Source: Streptomyces sp. NBC_01267 (GTDB taxonomy: Bacteria > Actinomycetota > Actinomycetes > Streptomycetales > Streptomycetaceae). Taken from it: a stretch of DNA of 64,000 nucleotides. Made by a program: the position numbers and the translations under genes. A model generated the notes under the pieces. That model had not been told where the DNA came from. It searched no databases and was given only the letters and a program-made list of their open reading frames with translations. The stretch is taken from positions 2,122,501-2,186,500 of the forward strand of contig NZ_CP108455.1 in the NCBI RefSeq assembly GCF_036241575.1, read 5' to 3'. Below, piece after piece: positions 42,996 through 54,747 of the stretch (position 1 is its first letter; every line of letters begins with the position of its first letter).

Positions 42996-43790
42996 ATGAC
43001 GCACGCGATGCTGAAGGGCTCGAACGTCCCGCTGAACGCCATGGCGGTACGGGCCGTGCTCCGCTGGACTCCGGGCCCCGACGTCCCCGACATCGATGCA
43101 TCGGCCCTGCTCCTCGGTCCCGGGGGCCGGGTGCGCTCGGACGAGGACTTCGTCTTCTACAACCAGCCGCGCCACCCGTCCGGCCTGGTACGGCGGCTGC
43201 CGAAGAAACGCGTCACCGAGGGTCTCACCGACACCGTCGAGGCGGACCTGGCCGCGCTGGACCCGTCGGTCGACCAGGTGGTGCTGGCCGCTTCCACCGA
43301 CGACGCGCCCTTCCGGACCGTACGGGATCTGCGGATCCTGCTGTACGACGCCGCCGCACCGGCCGGCGAGGGCACCCCGGCCCTGGCGGTCTTCGACGTC
43401 CAGCCGGAGACGGGCGAGGAGACGGCGATGATCTGCGGCGAGCTGTACCGCCGCGGCGACGGCTGGAAGTTCCGTGCGGTGGGGCAGGGCTACCCGACCG
43501 GCCTGGTCGGGCTGGCTACGGCGTTCGGCATCTCGGTGGACGAGGCCGATCCGGCCTCGGGGCCGGGGCCGCAGCCGGAACACACGGCCGCCCCGGTGAC
43601 CGCAGCGACCGCTGCCTTTCCGCCACCGCCGCAGGCACCGCCGGCCGGGTACGGCTACCCGCATCCCGCACCCGCCCGGCCCGCCGCGCAGCCCGCTTAC
43701 GGCTACCCGCAGCCCGCTGCGGCAGCCGCGCCCGCCCCCGATCCGTACTTCAGGCTGCCGCCGATGGGGCCGCAGTTCCTCACCCGGTAG
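42996..43790 (+). CDS. TerD-family protein with proline-rich tail
   Basis: A 264-aa protein. Residues about 3-185 are a TerD domain: [89 protein letters not shown]. The DIDAS and GELYRR motifs are the Ca2+-binding/signature residues. About 75 C-terminal residues are Pro/Ala/Tyr-rich with GYGYPHP and YGYPQP repeats, absent from typical TerD. It may act as an adaptor linking Ter complexes. An ATG at 42987 is an alternative start. Divergent from the biosynthetic operon. Confidence 0.9.
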   Translation: MTHAMLKGSNVPLNAMAVRAVLRWTPGPDVPDIDASALLLGPGGRVRSDEDFVFYNQPRHPSGLVRRLPKKRVTEGLTDTVEADLAALDPSVDQVVLAASTDDAPFRTVRDLRILLYDAAAPAGEGTPALAVFDVQPETGEETAMICGELYRRGDGWKFRAVGQGYPTGLVGLATAFGISVDEADPASGPGPQPEHTAAPVTAATAAFPPPPQAPPAGYGYPHPAPARPAAQPAYGYPQPAAAAAPAPDPYFRLPPMGPQFLTR

Positions 43791-43836
43791 GGAGTTCACC
43801 CCCGCCGGGGGAGCCCGCCGGGGGAGCACGGCCGGA

Positions 43837-44574
43837 TCAGATCTTGGTCTTGTACCCCCGGCCCCACTGGAGCCCCCAGCCGTACAGCCGGTCCAGCTCG
43901 GCCTGGAAGCCGTAGACGAACTTCACCTCGCGGCGCACCACCATGTCGCCCTTGACCTTCTCGACGGAGAGGACCGCGCAGGAGCGGGCCTGCGGGTGGC
44001 GCTCCTCCAGCTGGATCTCGATGCGCGGGCCGTTGCTGGGGTAGAGCGTCACGACGGCGTGCGTACGGTCGAAGGCGGGCGTCTGGTCGTAGATGTACAC
44101 GAAGACCAGCAGCCGCTTGATCTCGTCGCGGTGGTCGAGGTTGACGAACAGCGTCTCACCGGACGGCGACCCGAACCGGTCGTCGCCGCTCAGCTGGACG
44201 TACGGCGATTCGTTGAGGCTGCCCAGGAAGCCGCCCAGCGGCTGCACCACGCCCTTGGAACCGTCCTCCAGCTCGTAGAGACACCCGAGGTCGAGGTCGA
44301 CGTTGACGACGCCCTGCGTGTGCGCCTGGACGACTTCGGGCTGGAACAGCTTGGACGGATGGCGCAGCAGGCCGCCGCCCGGCCGTGACTTGCCGCCGAA
44401 GTCCGACGTACGCATCCGCCACGACAGGTTGACGCGCAGGTTTCCGGTGGTCGCGCCCTGCTTGGTGAGGGAGACCACCGGGTGCCGTTTGGTCAGCTCG
44501 ATGGCGTTGGACGCCGCGCTGCCCGAATCGAAGTGCGGCGACCGCTCCCGTCGCAGACTGTCCCAGAAGGCCAT
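43837..44574 (-). CDS. TerA-like tellurium resistance protein
   Basis: A 245-aa soluble protein with a TerA/TerF-like layout: LTKRHPVVSLTKQGATTGNLRVNLSWRMR at the N-terminus, VVNVDLDLGCLYELEDGSKGVVQPLGG as the TerD-fold core, GETLFVNLDHRDEIKRLLVFVYIYD and an aromatic C-terminus (YGWGLQWGRGYKTKI). It belongs to the calcium-binding TerD/TerA superfamily, probably forming membrane-associated complexes with TerC-type proteins. Start ATG 44574 has GGGGGT upstream. It is followed by a DUF475 gene upstream on the same strand. Confidence 0.85.
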   Translation of the reverse strand: MAFWDSLRRERSPHFDSGSAASNAIELTKRHPVVSLTKQGATTGNLRVNLSWRMRTSDFGGKSRPGGGLLRHPSKLFQPEVVQAHTQGVVNVDLDLGCLYELEDGSKGVVQPLGGFLGSLNESPYVQLSGDDRFGSPSGETLFVNLDHRDEIKRLLVFVYIYDQTPAFDRTHAVVTLYPSNGPRIEIQLEERHPQARSCAVLSVEKVKGDMVVRREVKFVYGFQAELDRLYGWGLQWGRGYKTKI

Positions 44575-44691
44575 GTCCCACCCCCAGCTGTCTCGTTGGC
44601 TCTTGTCCGGCTCTTCCCACACGTACGGGGCGGTCAGGAGGCTCGCGCGTCCTGACCGCCCCGTACAGAGCGTTCCGCAATCCCGTGCGGG

Positions 44692-45834
44692 TCACACCCC
44701 GGAGACGGCTTCCGTCTTCTCGCTCGGATCCGCTCCGCCCTCGGCCTCGATCCGCTTGTTGCGGCGGACCGACGACCAGAAGGACCAGGCGATCAGGACG
44801 ACACCGACGAGGCCGGTGATGACCTCGTTGATCTCGTACTGGATGGTGATGAGCAGGATCACCGAGAGCGCGCCGATCGCGTAGTGCGCGCCGTGCTCCA
44901 GGTAGACGTAGTCGTCCAGCGTGCCCTGGCGGACCAGGTAGACCGTGAGCGACCTGACGTACATGGCGCCGATGCCGAGGCCGAGCGCCATCAGGACGAT
45001 GTCGTTGGTGATGGCGAAGGCGCCGATGACCCCGTCGAAGGAGAAGGACGCGTCCAGGACCTCCAGGTAGAGGAACATGAAGAACGCGGCCTTGCCCGCC
45101 AGCACCACCGCTGCGACGTTCGAGCCGGACTTCTTGGCCGCTTCCTCGGCCTCCTGCTCGCGCTCCTCCTCCTCTTCGAGGCGGTTCTCGAAGAACCCGG
45201 AGAGTCCGCCCACCACGAGGTACGTGATCAGGCCGGCGATCCCGGCGATGAGAACCGTCTGCGCCTTGTCGGCGTGTGCGCCCCCGTGCTGGTGGGCGTG
45301 GGCCGCGAAGGTGAAGGAGGAGATCAGCAGCACGACGAGCGCGATGCAGACCGAGAGCATGTCGACCTTGCCGAGCTTGGCGAGCGGGCGCTCGATCCAG
45401 CGCAGCCACTGGATGTCCCGGTCCTCGAAGATGAAGTCGAGGAAGATCATCATCAGGAACATCCCACCGAAGGCGGCGATCGACGGATGCGCGTCGGTCA
45501 CCAGCTGCTGGTAGTGCTCCTTCTCGTTGAACGCCAGTTTCACCGCTTCGACCGGATTGATCTTGGCGCTGATGGCGACGATCACGACGGGGAAGATCAG
45601 CCGCATTCCGAAGACGGCGATGATCACGCCGATCGTGAGGAAGATCTTCTGCCAGAAGGCATTCATCTTCTTCAGGATTCCGGCGTTGATCACGGCGTTG
45701 TCGAAGGACAGCGAGATCTCGAGGACGGAGAGGATCGCCACGATGCCCAGGGCGGTCCATCCGTCGTAGATCACCGCCACGACCAGACCGACCACGGTGA
45801 TCACGAATGACCACCCGAAGGTTTTCAGAAGCAC
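44692..45834 (-). CDS. DUF475 (TerC-like) integral membrane protein
   Basis: A 380-aa protein with eight or nine hydrophobic segments. The paired motifs LEISLSFDNAVINAGILKKM and LEVLDASFSFDGVIGAFAITND (acidic FDNAV/FDGV in membrane helices) are the TerC-superfamily metal-binding half-repeats. A charged coiled loop (EEEEEREQEAEEAAKKSG) and a His-rich stretch (HAHQHGGAHADK) lie between. TerC relatives export Mn2+ or recruit Ter proteins. GTG start with GGGGTAGG upstream. No Mn riboswitch signature is seen in its leader, unlike the GDT1 gene. Confidence 0.88.
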   Translation of the reverse strand: MLLKTFGWSFVITVVGLVVAVIYDGWTALGIVAILSVLEISLSFDNAVINAGILKKMNAFWQKIFLTIGVIIAVFGMRLIFPVVIVAISAKINPVEAVKLAFNEKEHYQQLVTDAHPSIAAFGGMFLMMIFLDFIFEDRDIQWLRWIERPLAKLGKVDMLSVCIALVVLLISSFTFAAHAHQHGGAHADKAQTVLIAGIAGLITYLVVGGLSGFFENRLEEEEEREQEAEEAAKKSGSNVAAVVLAGKAAFFMFLYLEVLDASFSFDGVIGAFAITNDIVLMALGLGIGAMYVRSLTVYLVRQGTLDDYVYLEHGAHYAIGALSVILLITIQYEINEVITGLVGVVLIAWSFWSSVRRNKRIEAEGGADPSEKTEAVSGV

Positions 45835-45972
45835 TACCTACCCCATCACGTGTGTTCGATCTCCCCCGCGCCGTGCGCGGATGTACGTTTCCTCGCCCCG
45901 AGGACCCGGCACCGGGCTCCAGGCACGAAACCCCGGACGGCTCCGGGACTTGAACCGCACCGGAAGAATGCT

Positions 45973-46548
45973 TTAGGAAACATTGACCCCGAAGTCTAGA
46001 GCGATGCCTCGCAGCCCCGACGCGTACCCCTGCCCCACGGCCCGGAACTTCCATTCGCCGCCGTACCGGTAGAGCTCGCCGAAGATCATCGCGGTCTCGG
46101 TCGAGGCGTCCTCGCTCAGGTCGTAACGGGCCAGTTCCTGCCCGTCCGCCTGGTTCACCACCCGGATGAAGGCATTCGCGACCTGCCCGAACGTCTGGCC
46201 GCGGTTGTCCGCGTCATGGATCGACACCGGGAACACGATCTTGTCGCAGTGCGCCGGCACCTTGGCGAGGTCCACGATGATCGACTCGTCGTCGCCCTCG
46301 CCCTCACCGGTGAGGTTGTCACCGGTGTGCTCCACCGAGCCGTCGGGACTGGTCAGCTGGTTGTAGAAGATGAACCATTCGTCGCCGAGCACCCGGCCCG
46401 ACTGGCACAGCAGCGCGCTGGCGTCGAGGTCGAAGTCGGCTCCGGTGGTGGAACGTGCGTCCCAGCCGAGTCCGACCAGCACTTGTGTGAGGTTGGGTGC
46501 GGCCTTCGAGAGGGAGACATTGCCCCCCTTGGCGAGCGTGACGCCCAT
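45973..46548 (-). CDS. terD: TerD-family calcium-binding stress protein
   Basis: A 191-aa Ter[92 protein letters not shown] and [23 protein letters not shown]. The DFDLDAS and GEGDDE acidic loops are the known Ca2+ sites. GAGGA is upstream of the ATG. A 14-bp hairpin (46587-46620) separates it from the second TerD gene, which suggests independent or attenuated transcription. Confidence 0.95.
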   Translation of the reverse strand: MGVTLAKGGNVSLSKAAPNLTQVLVGLGWDARSTTGADFDLDASALLCQSGRVLGDEWFIFYNQLTSPDGSVEHTGDNLTGEGEGDDESIIVDLAKVPAHCDKIVFPVSIHDADNRGQTFGQVANAFIRVVNQADGQELARYDLSEDASTETAMIFGELYRYGGEWKFRAVGQGYASGLRGIALDFGVNVS

Positions 46549-46586
46549 GATCGTTGTCCTCCCCGAGGTGTGAACGGTGGTCAGCG

Positions 46587-46620
46587 CGTCCGGCGCCGCA
46601 CGGGTGTGCGGCGCCGGACG
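46587..46620 (-). terminator. hairpin between the two terD genes
   Basis: CGTCCGGCGCCGCA (46587-46600) and TGCGGCGCCGGACG (46607-46620) pair perfectly around a 6-nt loop, 14 nt after the stop of the upstream terD. Confidence 0.8.
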
Positions 46621-46634
46621 GAGCGATTACCTGC

Positions 46635-47210
46635 TCAGACGTTGACGCCGAAGTCCTGCGCGATACCGCGCAGTCCCGAGGCGTACCCCTGACCGATGGC
46701 GCGGAACTTCCACTCGGCGCCGTTGCGGTAGAGCTCGCCGAAGACCATCGCGGTCTCGGTCGAGGCGTCCTCGCTGAGGTCGTACCGCGCCAGTTCGGAG
46801 TTGTCGGCCTGGTTGACCACGCGGATGTACGCGTTGCGGACCTGGCCGAAGCTCTGCTGGCGGCTCTCGGCCTCGTAGATCGAGACCGGGAACACGATCT
46901 TGGCGACATCGGCGGGAACCCCGGCGAGGTTCACCTTGATGACCTCGTCGTCGCCCTCGCCCTCACCGGTGAGGTTGTCACCGGTGTGCTCCACCGAGCC
47001 GTCGGGGCTCTTGAGGTTGTTGAAGAAGACGAAGTTCGAGTCGTTGGCGACCTTTCCGGCCTCGTTCGTCAGCAGCGCGCTGGCGTCGAGGTCGAAGTCA
47101 CCACCGGTGGTGGTGCGCGCATCCCATCCGAGACCGACGACTACCGCGGTCAGATTGGGTGCGGCCTTGGTCAGCGAGACGTTGCCGCCCTTGCTGAGGC
47201 TGACTCCCAC
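46635..47210 (-). CDS. terD: TerD-family calcium-binding stress protein (second copy)
   Basis: A 191-aa TerD paralogue of the neighbouring gene, starting [32 protein letters not shown] and carrying [28 protein letters not shown] and [26 protein letters not shown] 47210 is chosen because GGGAGGACTC places a ribosome site just ahead and the protein then matches its paralogue residue for residue at the N-terminus. The pair probably arose by tandem duplication and may form heteromeric Ca2+-binding complexes. Confidence 0.95.
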   Translation of the reverse strand: MGVSLSKGGNVSLTKAAPNLTAVVVGLGWDARTTTGGDFDLDASALLTNEAGKVANDSNFVFFNNLKSPDGSVEHTGDNLTGEGEGDDEVIKVNLAGVPADVAKIVFPVSIYEAESRQQSFGQVRNAYIRVVNQADNSELARYDLSEDASTETAMVFGELYRNGAEWKFRAIGQGYASGLRGIAQDFGVNV

Positions 47211-47335
47211 GAGTCCTCCCAATTGGTTTCGAGGGGCCGAGGAGTGGCCCTTGCCCCCGTTTGTACGTGGCATCGGATCAACGAATCGATCCTAGTGACG
47301 GGTTCCCGGACTCGGCAGACTCTTGACCGGCCGGT

Positions 47336-47794
47336 TCAGAGGGTGTCGAGCGCCTTCGTGTACTCGTTCAGGTCACGAGCGTCGGGCAGGCCGTTGACGA
47401 CGGTCCAGCGGACGACGCCCTCCTTGTCGATGATGAAGGTGCCGCGCACCGCGCACCCCTTGTCCTCGTCGAAGACGCCGTACGCGCGCGAGGCGGCGCC
47501 GTGCGGCCAGAAGTCCGACAGGAGCGGGTACTCCAGGCCCTCCTGCTCCGCGAAGACGCGCAGCGTGTGGATGGAGTCGTTGGAGACCGCGAGCAGCTGC
47601 ACGTCGTCGTTGACGAACTTCGGCAGCTCGTCACGGAGGGCGCACAGTTCCCCGGTGCACACGCCGGTGAAGGCGAAGGGGTAGAAGAGCAGCACGACGC
47701 TCTTCTCACCACGGAAGTCCGAGAGCCGAACCGTCCGGCCGTGGTTGTCCTTCAGCTCGAAATCCGGAGCCTTGGTGCCGACCTCGATCGCCAT
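47336..47794 (-). CDS. AhpE-type peroxiredoxin
   Basis: A 152-aa thiol peroxidase: APDFELKDNHGRTVRLSDFRG, LLFYPFAFTGVCTGELCALRDE (peroxidatic Cys46, with a second Cys at 51), AVSNDSIHTLRVFAEQEGLEYPLLSDFW, and RGTFIIDKEGVVRW. This is the mycobacterial AhpE group, which reduces peroxides with mycothiol or mycoredoxin as partner. ATG 47794 is preferred over an upstream ATG nine codons earlier; GAAGGGA is upstream. It neighbours the Ter genes and may share an oxidative-stress context. Confidence 0.93.
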   Translation of the reverse strand: MAIEVGTKAPDFELKDNHGRTVRLSDFRGEKSVVLLFYPFAFTGVCTGELCALRDELPKFVNDDVQLLAVSNDSIHTLRVFAEQEGLEYPLLSDFWPHGAASRAYGVFDEDKGCAVRGTFIIDKEGVVRWTVVNGLPDARDLNEYTKALDTL

Positions 47795-47880
47795 GAAAAC
47801 GCATCCCTTCGGTGGGGCCATTCGAATGATGCCCAGCCTAGGCGCAGCCCCGGCGGCGGCGTACGCCCCCCGGGCAGCGC

Positions 47881-47914
47881 AGAGCCCCCGCCGGTGTGCA
47901 CCGGCGGGGGCTCT
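47881..47914 (-). terminator. 16-bp terminator after the DUF3052 gene
   Basis: AGAGCCCCCGCCGGTG (47881-47896) and CACCGGCGGGGGCTCT (47899-47914) are perfect complements with a 2-nt spacer (TG), between DUF3052 and peroxiredoxin on the minus strand. Confidence 0.85.
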
Positions 47915-47930
47915 CCTGGTTCAGGGCGAC

Positions 47931-48371
47931 TCAGCGCTTGCCGGACCTTGCCACCTTCGGGGTGACCAGGCGGCTGCCCGTCCAGTCCTTACCCGCATTG
48001 ATGCTCTTGGTCTGGGCCAGACCGGCGGTCTGAGATGCCTCGTTGATGTCGCTCGGCTCGACGTAACCGTCACGGCCGGTCTTGGGGGTCAGCAGCCAAA
48101 CCGCGCCGCCGTCGTCGACCAGACCGATGGCGTCCACCAGCGCATCCGTAAGGTCGCCGTCCTCGTCGCGGAACCACAACACGACAGCGTCAGCCACGTC
48201 GTCGTAGTCCTCGTCGACGAGATCCAGGCCGGTGACGCTCTCAATACCCTCACGGAGTTCCTGCTCGACGTCGTCGTCGTAGCCGATCTCCTGGACCACT
48301 TGTCCGGGCTCGAACCCCAGGCGTGCTGCCTGATTGGTCCGCTCCTCCGCGTGGTCCGCGGTCGCGCTCAC
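47931..48371 (-). CDS. DUF3052 family protein
   Basis: A 146-aa acidic protein, conserved in actinobacteria: RLGFEPGQVVQEIGYDDDVEQELREGIESVTGLDLVDEDYDDVADAVVLWFRDEDGDLTDALVDAI, then WLLTPKTGRDGYVEPSDINEASQTAGLAQTKSI and a basic tail. No catalytic motif is evident; relatives are of unknown function. GTG 48371 has AGGAGG 6 nt upstream, which decides the start over an ATG 31 codons earlier. It is divergent from aceE, and conserved proximity to aceE is common in Streptomyces. Confidence 0.88.
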   Translation of the reverse strand: MSATADHAEERTNQAARLGFEPGQVVQEIGYDDDVEQELREGIESVTGLDLVDEDYDDVADAVVLWFRDEDGDLTDALVDAIGLVDDGGAVWLLTPKTGRDGYVEPSDINEASQTAGLAQTKSINAGKDWTGSRLVTPKVARSGKR

Positions 48372-48835
48372 GGTTTGCCTCCTGATCGTTTTTGGGAAAT
48401 GCACCAGCCACGCGCGGGCGCGGGGCGTTGGCGGTAGTCCACACGGGCGGGACCGATCGCGCAAGTACCCGGCCGCCGAGACAGCCTAAACGGTGACGTT
48501 TCCAGGCACCTCATCCCGACCTCAGGCAGGTTCGGAGGCCCTGCGGTGATTCATCCCACACCCTTCATCCGCTTTTGCGGGCATCTCCTGCGGACATCCG
48601 GGACACGCAGTGGGCCAATCGTGACTCGGCGGACTTCGGGAATGCTTGAGCGGTCCGGGCGTAAGATTGCGATTTGGCCGGACTCATCCACTGCCTTCGG
48701 ACGGGATGTCTCACCGAGCGGCGGTTACCCCTCGGTACAGATGACGTTTGCGTCTTCGCGGTACACGATGGTGGCGGCGTACACCCGTATCGCACGACCA
48801 CCCGTACTCGCACGACCGAACAGCGAAGGAACAGT
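48372..48835. other. 464-nt divergent region between DUF3052 and aceE
   Basis: No supported gene or RNA. AT-richer patches occur at 48570-48590 and around TAAGATTGCGATTTGG (48663-48678), a plausible promoter zone for aceE with a leader of about 150 nt. No strong dyad stands out. Confidence 0.4.
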
Positions 48836-51583
<2,748 letters not shown>

Positions 51584-51600
51584 CGGGCCGGACCGTACGC

Positions 51601-51640
51601 GAGGGGGCGGCCGGGACCACGTGGTCCCGGCCGCCCCCTC
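51601..51640. terminator. 20-bp perfect palindrome terminator after aceE
   Basis: GAGGGGGCGGCCGGGACCAC (51601-51620) is followed directly by its exact reverse complement (51621-51640). It lies between convergent aceE and the I36-like gene. Confidence 0.85.
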
Positions 51641-51666
51641 CTTCTGCCTTCGGTCTCCGTCCGCCG

Positions 51667-52113
51667 TCAGTTCTCCCAGATCTTGAACGCCCTTACCTGG
51701 TACGGGGATCGGGGCAGCCACGTGCCGCCGCCCGGGTACGTCTCGAACTCACCCGTGTCCCCGCACTCCTGCGACTGGTACGTCGTGACGGGGCGTCCGG
51801 TGCGGTTGGCGAGGGATCCGACGGCCGTTCCCTTCGGGAGCGCCGTGCAGCTCTCGATGTCGAGGCCGGAGAGTTCGTAGGTCCGGCGGCTGCCCTTGAA
51901 TTCGCCCTTCTCCCAGAGGCAGAGCTGGCCGGTCGCGCAGTCCCCCATCCGGGGCTGCGCGGCGGCCGGTGAGGTCTGCGGCGCGAGGACGGCGGCCGTC
52001 AGGATTCCGGCGGTGACGGTCGTACGGAGCAGGGCCCGGCGGGTGGCTTTCGTGGGCGTCGCGGCGTTCGTGGGCCGGGTGTTGCTCGTGGGCCGGGTGT
52101 TGTTCGTGTTCAT
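51667..52113 (-). CDS. secreted peptidase inhibitor I36 / beta-gamma-crystallin-like protein
   Basis: A 148-aa exported protein. A signal peptide (residues about 25-52, RRALLRTTVTAGILTAAVLAPQTSPAAA) precedes a small domain with CATGQLCLWEKGEFKGSRRTYELSG, SCTALPKGTAVGSLANRTGRPVTTYQSQECGDTGEFETYPGGG. The QLCLWE/F-x-G pattern and four Cys match the SMI-type metalloprotease inhibitors (MEROPS I36) of Streptomyces with a crystallin-like Greek key. A tandem NTRPT/NTRPTN repeat sits at the extreme N-terminus. Target protease unknown. Confidence 0.85.
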   Translation of the reverse strand: MNTNNTRPTSNTRPTNAATPTKATRRALLRTTVTAGILTAAVLAPQTSPAAAQPRMGDCATGQLCLWEKGEFKGSRRTYELSGLDIESCTALPKGTAVGSLANRTGRPVTTYQSQECGDTGEFETYPGGGTWLPRSPYQVRAFKIWEN

Positions 52114-52208
52114 GGTGCGTCCCCCGTGTCGTGCGGATCAGTTGACCGCAGCCTGGTCCGTGGCCCGGTACCGCCGGAAGGGGCCAGGGCGTACACCACC
52201 CTGATAGG

Positions 52209-52244
52209 CGACAGCCCCGCCGGAACGATCCGGCGGGGCTGTCG
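52209..52244. terminator. hairpin after the MFS gene
   Basis: CGACAGCCCCGCCGG (52209-52223) and CCGGCGGGGCTGTCG (52230-52244) pair perfectly around a 6-nt loop, 17 nt past the MFS stop on the minus strand. Confidence 0.8.
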
Positions 52245-52260
52245 TGGCGCGAGGTTGACG

Positions 52261-53859
52261 TCAGATGTGGGCCGCGCCCGCGCCCGCTTCGGCGTTCTCG
52301 CCACGCTTGGTGAGCAGCGCGACGAAGATCGCCGCGGCGGCCACCACCGCGGCCACCAGGCAGGCCAGGCCCATGCCGGACATGAACGTGTCGTGCGCGA
52401 CGGTGGTGATCTTCGCGGCGAGGTCCGCCGGTGCCTTGGGCGGCACCGGAGCCATGCCGACCTGGACCGCCTGCGAAGCCTGGTCCAGCTGGCCCGGACC
52501 GAACGGCGGAAGCTTGGCCGCCGCCCACTTCTCCGGCAGGGCGCTGTCGACCTTCGAGGCCATGACGGCGCCGAGCACCGCGGTGCCGAGGCTGCCGCCG
52601 ATCTGCATACCGGCCTGCTGGAGGCCGCCCGCCACACCGGAGAGCTCCATCGGGGCGTTGCCGACGATGACTTCGGTCGCACCGACCATGACCGGTGCGA
52701 GACCGAGGCCCAGCAGCGCGAACCAGATCGACATGGTGAGGCCGGCGGTGTCGGTCTCCAGCGTGGACATGCCGTACATGGCGACGGCCGTCAACAGCAT
52801 GCCGCCCGCGAGCGGGATGCGCGGGCCGAGCTTGGTGATCACCGCGCCCGCCAGCGGAGAGCCGACGATCATCATGCCGGTGAGCGGCAGGAGATGGAGT
52901 CCCGCGTCGACCGGACTCATGCCGTGCACGTTCTGCAGGTAGAACGTGACGAAGAACAGACCGCCCATGAAGGCGATGGCCATGAGCACCATCAGCACCA
53001 CACCGGCGGACAGCGGCACGGAGCGGAACAGCGCCATCGGGATGAGCGGTTCCTTGACCTTCGTCTCCCAGAAACCGAAGAGGACGAAGCAGACCACCGA
53101 GACGACCAGGAACGTCCAGACCTTCGTGTCGCCCCAGCCCCAGGACGGGGCCTTGATGAGCGCCCAGACGAGACAGAACATGGCGGCCGAGAGCAGCAGG
53201 ATGCCGAGGATGTCGAAGGACTTCGGCGCGTTCTCCGCGCGGTGGTCCTTGAGGATCAGCACACCCAGGACGAGCGCGGCCACACCGACCGGCACGTTGA
53301 TGAAGAAGACGGACTGCCAGCTGACGTGCTGGACGAGCAGGCCGCCGACGATCGGGCCGCCCGCGGTGGAGGCGCCGATGACCATGCCCCAGATACCGAT
53401 GGCCATGTTGAGCTTCTCGGCGGGGAAGGTGGCGCGCAGCAGCCCGAGGGCGGCCGGCATCAGGAGCGCGCCGAACAGGCCCTGGAGGACCCGGAAGGTG
53501 ACGACCAGGCCCACGCTGTGGGAGAAGCCGATGGCACCCGACGCCGCGGCGAAGCCGACCACGCCGATGAGGAAGGTCTGCCGGTGGCCGAAGCGGTCAC
53601 CGAGCTTGCCCGCGGTGATCAGGGATACGGCCAGCGCGAGGAAGTAGCCGTTGGAGATCCACTGGACCTGGGAGAAGGTGGCCCCGAGGTCCTTCTGGAT
53701 GGCGGGGTTGGCGATCGCGACGATGGTTCCGTCGAGCGCGACCATCATCACGCCGATGGCAACGGAGAAGAGCGTCAGCCAAGGGTGGCCGCGGAGCCCC
53801 TTGGCCGGCGGTGCCGCAATATCCTGCGGCACCTTGTCGACAGTGGTCTGACTAGTCAT
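52261..53859 (-). CDS. DHA2/EmrB-type MFS multidrug transporter
   Basis: A 532-aa 14-helix proton antiporter: VALDGTIVAIANPAI (helix 1), GKLGDRFGHRQTFL (motif A), RVLQGLFGALLMPAALGLL (motif B region) and GPIVGG (motif C). The C-terminal loop region (SALPEKWAAAKLPPFGPGQ...) is extracellular before the last helix. It exports hydrophobic drugs or metabolites. It is divergent from a TetR regulator gene with two TGTCAG dyads in the 122-nt gap, so it is probably TetR-repressed and substrate-induced. ATG 53859 chosen; the 14 codons before it run into the operator. Confidence 0.92.
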   Translation of the reverse strand: MTSQTTVDKVPQDIAAPPAKGLRGHPWLTLFSVAIGVMMVALDGTIVAIANPAIQKDLGATFSQVQWISNGYFLALAVSLITAGKLGDRFGHRQTFLIGVVGFAAASGAIGFSHSVGLVVTFRVLQGLFGALLMPAALGLLRATFPAEKLNMAIGIWGMVIGASTAGGPIVGGLLVQHVSWQSVFFINVPVGVAALVLGVLILKDHRAENAPKSFDILGILLLSAAMFCLVWALIKAPSWGWGDTKVWTFLVVSVVCFVLFGFWETKVKEPLIPMALFRSVPLSAGVVLMVLMAIAFMGGLFFVTFYLQNVHGMSPVDAGLHLLPLTGMMIVGSPLAGAVITKLGPRIPLAGGMLLTAVAMYGMSTLETDTAGLTMSIWFALLGLGLAPVMVGATEVIVGNAPMELSGVAGGLQQAGMQIGGSLGTAVLGAVMASKVDSALPEKWAAAKLPPFGPGQLDQASQAVQVGMAPVPPKAPADLAAKITTVAHDTFMSGMGLACLVAAVVAAAAIFVALLTKRGENAEAGAGAAHI

Positions 53860-53873
53860 ACAAGTCAGAATAA

Positions 53874-53923
53874 TGTCAGTCGCTGACAGTTGACCAACCA
53901 TTTCGCCCGTCGGTAACTGTCAG
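53874..53923. promoter_or_regulatory. TetR operators between MFS and TetR genes
   Basis: TGTCAG-TCG-CTGACA (53874-53888) is a 15-bp palindrome 14 nt upstream of the MFS ATG. A second half-site ACTGTCAG recurs at 53916-53923, the same as the reverse complement of the right half of the first site. Typical of TetR dimer sites controlling a divergent pump. Confidence 0.7.
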
Positions 53924-53981
53924 GTAGCTCACAGGTAATCTATTCCCGCAAAACGGCGGAAAACGGAAAGAGGACCAGCAA

Positions 53982-54662
53982 GTGACGGTGGAGCAGACAG
54001 CACCCTCGACGCCCGACGCGCCGGGGGGACTGCGGGAGCGCAAGAAGCAGCGCACCCGCGAGGCCCTGCTGCGCGTCGCGCTGGAACTCTTCACGACGAA
54101 GGGGTACGAGCGGACCACCGTCGACGAGATCACCGAGGCCGTCCAGGTCTCCCAGCGCACCTTCTTCCGGTACTTCGCCAACAAGGAGGAGGTCGCCTTC
54201 GCGGTCCAGGACCTGGTGGAGTCCCAGTACTTCACGGCCCTGCACGCCCGCCCGCCGGAGGAGAGCCCGTTCGAGGCGATGCGCAACGCCGTGCTCGCGT
54301 CCTGGGACGACATCGGCCTGACGATCGAGGACGTCGTCCCCCTCGATCTGTATCTGCGCACCTTCCAGGTCATCGAGTCGTCGCCCGCACTGCTCGCCAT
54401 CCATCTGCGCCGCTCCGCCGAGCTGGAGGACAAGATCGTCCACCTGATCGCGGCCCGCGAAGGACTCGACCTGGACACCGATCCGCGACCGCGGGTGGCC
54501 GTCGCCGCGTTCGACGGGGTGATGCGGGCGAGCGGCCGGGTGTGGGGCCAGGGGCAGGACGTCAGCATCGCCGCCATGCGGGAACTGACCGTGACCTACC
54601 TCGACCACTTCGGCCCGGCGCTCGCAGGGAACTGGCGTGCGACGGGCGCACACGGACTGTAG
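53982..54662 (+). CDS. TetR-family transcriptional regulator
   Basis: A 226-aa repressor. The N-terminal HTH (LRERKKQRTREALLRVALELFTTKGYERTTVDEITEAVQVSQRTFFRYFANKEEVAFAV, residues about 17-75) is canonical; the C-terminal ligand-binding domain is helical. GTG start with AGAGGA upstream. Divergent from the MFS pump, which it most likely represses until an exported compound binds. Confidence 0.93.
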   Translation: MTVEQTAPSTPDAPGGLRERKKQRTREALLRVALELFTTKGYERTTVDEITEAVQVSQRTFFRYFANKEEVAFAVQDLVESQYFTALHARPPEESPFEAMRNAVLASWDDIGLTIEDVVPLDLYLRTFQVIESSPALLAIHLRRSAELEDKIVHLIAAREGLDLDTDPRPRVAVAAFDGVMRASGRVWGQGQDVSIAAMRELTVTYLDHFGPALAGNWRATGAHGL

Positions 54663-54747
54663 TCATCCGACTACATTCATGTTCTGAAACGTGAGGTACG
54701 TCACTGACTTCGCAAGCGCCGCTCCGCGTCTCCTAGGGTGGCGGGCA

